NCBI GenBank assembly: GCA_017860555.1
Contig: JAGDMJ010000174.1
Coordinates: 1 to 7,056, forward strand
Source of the DNA: Bacteroidota bacterium
GTDB lineage: Bacteria > Bacteroidota > Ignavibacteria > UBA10030 > UBA6906
Length of the DNA: 7,056 nt
Direction of reading: 5' to 3'
Positions 1 to 5,225 of this stretch are shown in pieces. The notes beneath the pieces were generated by a model. That model ran no database searches, was not told the origin of the DNA, and saw only the letters and a program-made list of their open reading frames with translations. Both the position numbers and the translations under genes were made by a program. Numbering within the stretch: the stretch's first letter is position 1; every line of letters starts with the position of its first letter.

Positions 1-955
1 GAAGGAAGGGGTTATCCTGCTGCAGAACCGTCGCGGATTCGCGCCGTTCGTAGAATGCCCCGACTGCGGTTACGCCGAGCGGTGCGACAACTGCAATGTT
101 ACCCTGACATATCATCTGACGCGGAAACATCTTCGCTGCCATTATTGCGGGCTGATACGCGCCCCGCACAACGTCTGCCCCGAGTGCCAGGGCACGAATG
201 TCGCACTCCACGGAGCAGGGACGCAACGCGTGGAGCAAGACCTCGACAGGCTCTTCCCCGGCGCAAGGGTGCTGCGCATGGATCGGGACACCACGTCGCG
301 CAAGGGGGCGCATGACCGGCTGCTGGGACAATTCGAACGGGGCGAGGCGGATATCCTGCTCGGCACACAGATGGTGGCAAAAGGATTGGATTTTGCCCGG
401 GTGACACTGGTGGGAGTCATTTCGGCCGATACGCAGATGCTGTTGCCCGACTTCCGCTCGTCCGAACGGACGTTTCAGCTGCTGACACAGGTCTCAGGGC
501 GCGCCGGGCGAAGCACGCTTCTCGGCGAAGTGATCATTCAGACCTATCAGCCGCAGCACTACACGCTGCAGCATGTCGTCGATCACGACTTCAGTTCGTT
601 CTACAGCCAGGAGCTTGAGGCGCGCCGGGAACTGGATTACCCGCCATTCTCACGGCTTGTACTTGTGGAGACGAAAGGCGAAGACGAAGAAAAGGTGCGA
701 GAGCTCGCCGAACGGTTTGCCATGCATCTCAAGGGCAACAACGGAACCTTCTCCGTCCTCGGTCCTGCACCTGCCGTGATCGCCAGGATCAACAAGCAGT
801 ACCGCTGGCACATCATCATCAAGAACCTGAAGCGTCTCGACCCATCGGGCTCACTGCTCCGTCATTCCTTGCACGCCACGCTGGGCACGTTCAAGCCCGG
901 CCGCAAGAACGACGTGCGCCTCATCGTCGATGTTGATCCCGTGGGGCTGATGTAG
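1..955 (+). CDS. priA: Primosomal protein N' (PriA helicase), C-terminal part, 5' truncated
   Basis: PriA is a cytoplasmic 3'-to-5' DNA helicase that recognises abandoned replication forks and starts primosome assembly so that DnaB can be reloaded. Reading from base 2 gives 317 residues to a TAG stop; roughly the N-terminal 400 residues (3'-end-binding, winged-helix and Walker A part) lie outside the window. Visible in order: an RRGFAPF segment; eight cysteines as four CxxC pairs (fragment residues 19/22, 28/31, 46/49, 59/62), the two zinc sites inserted in PriA's helicase lobe; GTQRVEQDL; helicase motif V (GTQMVAKGLDF, 121-131); motif VI (SGRAGR, 165-170); then the PriA C-terminal domain with LDYPPFSRL. 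The reading frame is open from the window edge, so the first ATG or GTG inside it is not a real start. All zinc ligands are present, so the protein looks functional. The gene converges with the alcohol dehydrogenase. Confidence 0.97.
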   Translation, partial: KEGVILLQNRRGFAPFVECPDCGYAERCDNCNVTLTYHLTRKHLRCHYCGLIRAPHNVCPECQGTNVALHGAGTQRVEQDLDRLFPGARVLRMDRDTTSRKGAHDRLLGQFERGEADILLGTQMVAKGLDFARVTLVGVISADTQMLLPDFRSSERTFQLLTQVSGRAGRSTLLGEVIIQTYQPQHYTLQHVVDHDFSSFYSQELEARRELDYPPFSRLVLVETKGEDEEKVRELAERFAMHLKGNNGTFSVLGPAPAVIARINKQYRWHIIIKNLKRLDPSGSLLRHSLHATLGTFKPGRKNDVRLIVDVDPVGLM

Positions 956-1010
956 CTCACCCCCCCCACCCCCCTTCATCATTGAGAATTCGACATCCGA
1001 TATTCGTCAT
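956..1010. repeat. Convergent spacer with C-tract and 7-bp-period degenerate repeat
   Basis: This 55-bp gap separates the 3' ends of priA and the dehydrogenase gene. It begins with a C-rich stretch of eight Cs, an A and six Cs (960-974). Five 7-base units follow, ending in ATT or ATC at 983, 990, 997, 1004 and 1011; examples are CGATATT and CGTCATT. The last unit touches the dehydrogenase stop codon. No stable hairpin followed by a T-run is seen in either direction, so I cannot call an intrinsic terminator for either gene. Confidence 0.5.
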
Positions 1011-2012
1011 TCACCCGCTCACCCTCACCGCCCCGCACCCCCGTATCTCGCTCTTCTTGAGTTTGGTCAGGGCGGCGTTCGTTTCCTCCAGCGAAAATGT
1101 TTCAACTTCAGTGCGGACCGGGATTTCCGCCGCAATCTGGAGCATCTCCCGCACATCGTCCCTGGTGCTGTTGGCGACGCTCCGGAGTGTACGCTCTTCA
1201 TAGAGAAGGGCATATTCCATTTCAGGGAGCGGGCTCATGTGGATGCCTGCAAGCGCAACGGTCCCTCCTTTCTTCAGCGCACGGAGCGCATGGGGAACAA
1301 GGTGTCCGGCAGGGGCAAAAATAATGGCGGCGTCCACCCGGTGTGGAGCTGTCTCCTCCGCCTTTCCCGTCCAAGTGGCACCGAGCTCCATGGCAAGCTC
1401 CTGGTGTTGCTTGCTCCGCGTGAAGACAAGCACCTCAGATCCCTGGTGTCTGGCGATTTGCAGTCCAATATGAGCCGACGCTCCGAACCCATACATTCCG
1501 AGTCGTTGTCCCGCTCGGATGCCGCTCAGTCGGAGCGCCCGGTAGCCGATCACTCCGGCACAGAGAAGCGGTGCGGCCTGAATGTCTGAGAACTGTTTGG
1601 GAATGGGATAGGCAAAGTCTTCGTGGACGATTGTGTACTCGGCATACCCGCCATCGGCGTGATATCCGGTGAAGCGCGCTTTGTCGCAGAGGTTCTCCCG
1701 CCCTGACCTGCAGAACTCACATTTGCCGCACGTGGCATGGAGCCATGGCACGCCAAGTCGCTCTCCTGGCCTGATGCGTGTTACGGCATTTCCCACCTCA
1801 TCCACCGTCCCGACGATCTGATGTCCGGGAATGAGTGGCAGCCTGGGAAGCCGCAGCTCTCCCTCGATAATATGCAGGTCGGTATGGCAGAGACCGCACG
1901 CATGGACGCGGAGCCGCACCTCGCGATGTCCAGGGCGGGGAGGCTCAATCTCCGCGAGCGACAGAGGGTTGCTGTCGATAGGAGCGGGGTGAGTAAGGCG
2001 CTGGGCTTTCAT
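1011..2012 (-). CDS. Zinc-dependent alcohol dehydrogenase (MDR superfamily)
   Basis: A predicted cytoplasmic NAD(P)-dependent dehydrogenase that interconverts alcohols and aldehydes or ketones; the substrate cannot be read from sequence. The 333 residues are full length for the family. The N-terminal GroES-like domain carries the catalytic zinc ligands Cys42 (in CGLCHTD), His64 (in PGHQIVG) and Cys151 (in LLCAG). The structural zinc lobe has Cys95, 98, 101 and 109. The Rossmann fold has YGFGASAH at 174-181. The second strand ends in FTRS (197-200) with no acidic residue, which by inference favours NADPH. GHQIVG together with LLCAGVIGYRAL and GFGASAH places it in the CAD2-like/AdhA-like subgroup; Gln at 65 is normal there. 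The ATG at 2012 gives the usual MKAxxL start. It has no Shine-Dalgarno sequence, but a good promoter lies immediately upstream, so translation may be leaderless. It is transcribed alone, divergent from the aldo/keto reductase. Confidence 0.93.
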   Translation of the reverse strand: MKAQRLTHPAPIDSNPLSLAEIEPPRPGHREVRLRVHACGLCHTDLHIIEGELRLPRLPLIPGHQIVGTVDEVGNAVTRIRPGERLGVPWLHATCGKCEFCRSGRENLCDKARFTGYHADGGYAEYTIVHEDFAYPIPKQFSDIQAAPLLCAGVIGYRALRLSGIRAGQRLGMYGFGASAHIGLQIARHQGSEVLVFTRSKQHQELAMELGATWTGKAEETAPHRVDAAIIFAPAGHLVPHALRALKKGGTVALAGIHMSPLPEMEYALLYEERTLRSVANSTRDDVREMLQIAAEIPVRTEVETFSLEETNAALTKLKKSEIRGCGAVRVSG

Positions 2013-2016
2013 AATG

Positions 2017-2047
2017 TAAATCTAGGGCCCGTTTTGGACTTTGTCAA
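2017..2047 (-). promoter_or_regulatory. Predicted promoter of the alcohol dehydrogenase gene
   Basis: On the minus strand, a perfect TTGACA -35 hexamer (2047-2042) is followed by a 17-base spacer and TAGATT (2024-2019; 4 of 6 matches to TATAAT). The same bases read TAGATTTA (2024-2017), which fits the Bacteroidota -7 consensus TAnnTTTG at all but the last position. Only six bases separate the -10 hexamer from the ATG, so the expected transcription start falls at or within a base or two of the initiation codon. The sequence elements are directly visible; promoter activity and the start point are inferred. Confidence 0.6.
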
Positions 2048-2065
2048 CGTATTACTCCTAACACT

Positions 2066-2160
2066 ATCGGTGTTCATCCAATTCCCGCCTTCATCTGGGT
2101 ACCCTATTTCTTCATCGGTGTTTATCTGTGTACCCCAAATCTGCATCTGTTTCATCTGTA
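2066..2160. repeat. Degenerate ATCTGTG/ATCGGTG short-repeat block in divergent spacer
   Basis: The spacer between the dehydrogenase and aldo/keto reductase start codons (2013-2261) contains repeated ATC-led words: ATCGGTGTT at 2066 and 2114, ATCTGTGTA at 2124, ATCTGTTTC at 2145, ATCTGTAGC at 2154, and weaker ones at 2076, 2093 and 2139. Several neighbours are 9 to 10 bases apart. The block is open on both strands, but the predicted peptides are low-complexity and repeat-like (for example INTDEE and WMNTDS on the minus strand), so I do not call a gene. The rest of the spacer (2161-2261) holds a weak CGGGT/ACCCG stem at 2172-2187 without a T-run, and no convincing promoter for the aldo/keto reductase. 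Confidence 0.6.
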
Positions 2161-2261
2161 GCCAAAGAAACCGGGTTCTCCTACCCGCGTTGCATCTCTC
2201 AACATGAATTTGCACATTGCGGTTCAAGACCTCCATGCCTTACCATCACGTTGGACCGACT

Positions 2262-3218
2262 ATGAAAACGCGACCACTCGGCCGTTCCGGGGTGTCTCTT
2301 ACCGAGATCGGCCTCGGGGCATGGGCAATTGGCGGAGCCTGGAAGTGGGGATGGGGACAAACAGACGATGATGAGTCTATCAGAGCAATTCATCGGTCGC
2401 TTGACCTCGGCATCAACTGGATCGACACCGCGGCAGCCTACGGCCTCGGCCATTCGGAAGAAGTGGTGGGACGAGCGCTCAAGGGAAAACGGGACACCGT
2501 CATCCTGGCCACCAAGTGCGGCCTCGTCTGGGAAAACAGGACCGACGCCCCCCGACGGCACCTGGCACCGAAGAGCATCCGCAAAGAAATGGAGGACAGC
2601 CTTCGCCGGCTGCAGACCGACCACGTCGACCTCTATCAATTCCACTGGCCCGACCTCAGAACGCCGGTCGAGGAATCGTGGAGCGAAATGGTCCGACTGC
2701 GCGACGAAGGGAAGACACGGTTCATCGGCGTGAGCAACTTCAAAGTGCCCCTCCTCGAGCGGTGCGAGGCGATCGCGCATGTGGACTCCCTCCAACCTCT
2801 CTATAATATGCTGGAACGGGACATTGAGCGCGAGGTGCTCCCCTACTGCCGGCAGCATGGCATCGGCGTGGTGGCCTACAGCCCGATGCAATCCGGGCTC
2901 CTGAGCGGAAAGTTCGACACGTCGAAGCTCGCGCCCGACGATTGGAGGCAGGAGAGCGACAAATTCCACGGCGAGAATCTTGAAAAGGGCTTGAAGATCG
3001 TCGAGGCGCTCCGTCCCCTTGCAGCAAAGTATGGAAAAACCGTCGGCCAATTTGCCGTGTCCTGGGTAATGGCAAATAACGTCGTCACATCCGCGATCGT
3101 GGGCGCTCGTACGACGCGGCATGCGGAGGAAAATATCGGAGCAGCTGGATGGAACATTGAAGAGAGCGATTTCCAAACAATCGATCGACTCCTCAAGGAG
3201 AATGTGACCCATGATTAA
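2262..3218 (+). CDS. Aldo/keto reductase (AKR superfamily)
   Basis: A soluble (alpha/beta)8-barrel oxidoreductase that uses NAD(P)H to reduce aldehydes or ketones. From the ATG at 2262 it has 318 residues, a normal length. The catalytic tetrad is complete: Asp55 (in NWIDTAAAYG), Tyr60, Lys85 (in LATKCG) and His128 (in YQFHWP). The barrel motif GVSNF is at 156-160. The C-terminal cofactor loop GARTTRHAEEN (281-291) resembles the NADPH-binding loop of the AKR11/12 and IolS/YhdN-type enzymes. The in-frame TTG (2217) and ATG (2235) upstream would add residues with no family counterpart. The 2262 start gives the standard MKTRPLGRSG beginning, with a weak TTGGA six bases ahead. The gene overlaps the downstream peptidase gene by 8 bp and should be co-transcribed with it. 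The physiological substrate is unknown; sugar, inositol-related or general detoxification roles are all possible. Confidence 0.93.
   Translation: MKTRPLGRSGVSLTEIGLGAWAIGGAWKWGWGQTDDDESIRAIHRSLDLGINWIDTAAAYGLGHSEEVVGRALKGKRDTVILATKCGLVWENRTDAPRRHLAPKSIRKEMEDSLRRLQTDHVDLYQFHWPDLRTPVEESWSEMVRLRDEGKTRFIGVSNFKVPLLERCEAIAHVDSLQPLYNMLERDIEREVLPYCRQHGIGVVAYSPMQSGLLSGKFDTSKLAPDDWRQESDKFHGENLEKGLKIVEALRPLAAKYGKTVGQFAVSWVMANNVVTSAIVGARTTRHAEENIGAAGWNIEESDFQTIDRLLKENVTHD
3195..3200 (+). promoter_or_regulatory. Ribosome binding site of the DUF885-like gene
   Basis: AAGGAG lies inside the end of the aldo/keto reductase gene, ten bases before the ATG at 3211. It is the clearest Shine-Dalgarno sequence in the window. 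It supports the 3211 start and an overlapping-gene arrangement in which the stop codon TAA (3216-3218) falls just inside the next gene. Confidence 0.7.
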
Positions 3219-4461
3219 CACCCGACCTCTCACGGACATGGATCAAGTGGCAGCATCATACATCAAACTCGTGCTCTCGGTAGGGCTCCAGGATCCCGAC
3301 TATGTAGATGCCTACTATGGGCCTCCGGAATTGCGTGCCCAGGTCGACGCCGAACAGCCTTCATTGGACATGATCAGGGAATCTGCCTCCGCTGCGCTCA
3401 GTCGGGCCCGTTCTCTGGCACCCCCGCCGAATGACGAAATGCTGTCGTTGCGCCTCCAGTACCTCACACGCCAGCTTGAATCTCTTGTTGCCCGCGTGGA
3501 AATGTTGCAGGGAACGAAGCTGTCTTTCGACGAGGAGGCGAAGGCCCTGTATGATGTCTTGCCGCCGCTCCATCCGGAAGAATACTTCAAGGAGATCCTC
3601 GAAGAACTGGGCAGCGTACTGCCCGGGCAGGGACCCATCCCGCGGCGGTACGAATCCTACAAGTCGGGTTTCATTATCTCCAGGGGAAGGCTCAACGCGG
3701 TCTTCCACGCGGCAGTGGAGGAAAGCCGTGAACGGACACGGCGGCACCTTACGCTCCCGGGCAACGAGAGCTTCGTCATTGAGTACGTCACCAAGAAGTC
3801 ATGGAGCGGATACAATTGGTACAAGGGAAGCAGCCACAGCCTGATCCAGATCAACACCGATCTTCCCATTTACATCGACCGCGCCGTAGACCTGGCGAGC
3901 CACGAAGGATACCCGGGACACCATGTGTACAACGCACTGCTGGAGCGCCATCTGGTGCGCGAACGGGGCTGGATGGAGTTCACGGTGTACGCGCTGTTCA
4001 GTCCGCAGTCGTTGATCGCCGAAGGGACGGCAAACTTCGGGATCGACATGGCGTTTCCGGAGGCGGAGCGGGTTGGCTTTGAGCGGGAGGTGCTCTTCCC
4101 GGCCGCCGGGATGGATGGCAATCGCGCTGAGGACTACTACCGGATTCACGCGCTCGTGGCGCGCCTGAACTATGCCGGGAACGAAGCGGCGCGTGGTTAT
4201 CTGAACGGGTCAATGACACGCGAGCAGGCGGCCGAGTGGCTGGTCAACTACGCCCTGATGTCCCCCGAGCGGGCGCAACAGCGCACGCGCTTCTTCGACC
4301 AGTACCGGAGTTACGTGATCAATTATAACCTGGGGCAGGACCTGGTGAAGCGATACATCGAATCCCGAGGGGGGACGGCGGACAATCCGGAGAAACGCTG
4401 GGAAGAATTCGGGAAGCTTCTTTCGTCACCGAGGCTTCCATCGGGGCTGAAAGAGGTGTAG
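3211..4461 (+). CDS. DUF885-like putative zinc metallopeptidase
   Basis: A 416-residue protein resembling the DUF885 family of predicted zinc-dependent peptidases or carboxypeptidases; the activity is inferred from motifs. The signature is HEGYPGHH at 231-238, where His231, Glu232 and His237/238 are the likely zinc or catalytic residues. It is followed by AEGTANFG at 270-277, whose Glu271 matches the downstream glutamate expected of gluzincin-like enzymes (EGW in classic members). Also family-like are VDAYYGPPE (32-40) and the C-terminal RSYVINYNLGQDLV (366-379). Classic DUF885 proteins are nearer 550-600 residues and often secreted. This one is shorter and has no signal peptide or membrane segment, so it is probably cytoplasmic. 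It starts within the last codons of the aldo/keto reductase gene and has a good ribosome binding site. It converges with the response regulator gene. The substrate is unknown. Confidence 0.78.
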   Translation: MINTRPLTDMDQVAASYIKLVLSVGLQDPDYVDAYYGPPELRAQVDAEQPSLDMIRESASAALSRARSLAPPPNDEMLSLRLQYLTRQLESLVARVEMLQGTKLSFDEEAKALYDVLPPLHPEEYFKEILEELGSVLPGQGPIPRRYESYKSGFIISRGRLNAVFHAAVEESRERTRRHLTLPGNESFVIEYVTKKSWSGYNWYKGSSHSLIQINTDLPIYIDRAVDLASHEGYPGHHVYNALLERHLVRERGWMEFTVYALFSPQSLIAEGTANFGIDMAFPEAERVGFEREVLFPAAGMDGNRAEDYYRIHALVARLNYAGNEAARGYLNGSMTREQAAEWLVNYALMSPERAQQRTRFFDQYRSYVINYNLGQDLVKRYIESRGGTADNPEKRWEEFGKLLSSPRLPSGLKEV

Positions 4462-4529
4462 AAGAGCGAACGTGTAGACGTTGAACAACGAACCCATGAA
4501 CGTTGAACGATGGTTGGGGAATACGTTGC
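4462..4529. repeat. Convergent spacer with GAAC repeats at 7-8-bp period
   Basis: This 68-bp gap lies between the peptidase and response regulator stop codons. Short units ending in GAAC (one reads GAC) finish at 4471, 4479, 4486, 4493, 4501 and 4508, so the steps are 8, 7, 7, 8 and 7 bases; GTTGAAC occurs exactly twice (4480-4486 and 4502-4508). The palindrome CGTTG-AA-CAACG sits at 4479-4490, and a second, CGTTG-CT-CAACG, at 4524-4535 overlaps the regulator's stop codon. Neither is followed by a T-run, so neither is a standard intrinsic terminator. Confidence 0.55.
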
Positions 4530-5213
4530 TCAACGCACCACGAGCTTGAATCCCTTCCCGTGCACGTTGAGGATCTCCACGTTCTTATCCCGCCGAAGAT
4601 ACTTCCGCAGGCGTGAGATGAACACGTCCATGCTCCGGCCGTTGAAGAAGCTGTCGCTCCCCCAGAGAGTGCGGAGCGCTTCGTCCCGTTCGAGCACAGT
4701 GTTCAGATGCACGCACAGCAGACGCAACAGGTCCGCCTCGCGTGAGGTGAGCTTCCTCTCTTCCTTCCTGTATTGTAGAACCTGCCTGCCGTGGTCGAAC
4801 AAATACTGCCCGATCGTGAACGGACCGGCGGTGGGCTCCGGCTCAGCCGGGGGCCTGACCCGCTTCAGGACCGCCCGGATCCTCAGCATCAGCTCTTCCA
4901 TGCTGAACGGCTTCGTCACATAATCGTCGCAGCCGATCCGAAAACCTTCAATCCGGTCTTCCTTCAGCGACTTCGCAGTAAGGAAAATGAGCGGCGTCTG
5001 CTGATCCGTCTGCCGCACCTCGCGCGCGAACGAAAACCCGTCCTTCTTCGGCATCATGACGTCAACCAAACAGAGGTCATACCGCGCCGCCTTGACCGCC
5101 TTTGCTCCCTCCTCGCCGTTCGTGCAGAGCTTCACGGAGTATCCCTCCAGCTCCAGGTGCTCCTGGAGGATGAAACCGAGGTTCGCGTCGTCCTCAAGCA
5201 GAAGTATCTTCAT
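4530..5213 (-). CDS. OmpR/PhoB-family response regulator (RprY-like)
   Basis: The DNA-binding output partner of the upstream histidine kinase. Its 227 residues are standard for the family. The receiver domain (1 to about 117) has the acidic pair Asp8/Asp9, phospho-acceptor Asp51 (in LVDVMMPKKDG), Thr79 and Lys101 (in YVTKPF), so all phosphorylation residues are intact. A short Pro/Glu linker (121-127) leads to a winged-helix domain (about 130-227) with LTSREADLLRLL, the recognition-helix region RSMDVFISRLRKYL (193-206) and a final wing VHGKGFKLVV. The RSMDVFISRLRKYL form closely resembles RprY-type regulators of Bacteroidota. The gene begins 12 bases after the kinase stop codon on the same strand, with only a weak CTGGA ribosome site. 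It is therefore probably made from the kinase transcript. Target genes are unknown; its own operon is a candidate (see the repeats at 6964-7003). Confidence 0.95.
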   Translation of the reverse strand: MKILLLEDDANLGFILQEHLELEGYSVKLCTNGEEGAKAVKAARYDLCLVDVMMPKKDGFSFAREVRQTDQQTPLIFLTAKSLKEDRIEGFRIGCDDYVTKPFSMEELMLRIRAVLKRVRPPAEPEPTAGPFTIGQYLFDHGRQVLQYRKEERKLTSREADLLRLLCVHLNTVLERDEALRTLWGSDSFFNGRSMDVFISRLRKYLRRDKNVEILNVHGKGFKLVVR

Positions 5214-5225
5214 GAAAGTCCAGAG

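Noticed and set aside
1818..1823. Gln65 of the alcohol dehydrogenase in PGHQIVG, where many family members have Glu
   Set aside because: Gln after the zinc-binding His is common in this CAD2/AdhA-like subgroup, and all zinc ligands are intact, so it is not an unusual active site.
2172..2187. CGGGT/ACCCG hairpin with a 6-base loop
   Set aside because: The stem is only 5 bp and has no following T-run on either strand. It is upstream of genes rather than at a gene end, so terminator function is not supported.
2190..2218. Possible promoter for the aldo/keto reductase: TTGCAT, 17 bases, CACATT
   Set aside because: The -10 part matches the consensus at only three of six positions, and there is no Bacteroidota-type TAnnTTTG element. 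It is too weak to annotate.
2009..2236. Small minus-strand open frame of 75 codons in the divergent spacer (and its plus-strand counterpart)
   Set aside because: Its sequence is the translation of the ATCTGTG-type repeats (INTDEE, WMNTDS). It lacks a ribosome site and overlaps the dehydrogenase start, so it is almost certainly a spurious product of repeat DNA.
2199..3239. 346-codon open frame on the minus strand opposite the aldo/keto reductase gene
   Set aside because: The opposite strand encodes a full aldo/keto reductase with an intact catalytic tetrad. The antisense translation shows no family features and extends into repeat-like spacer sequence.
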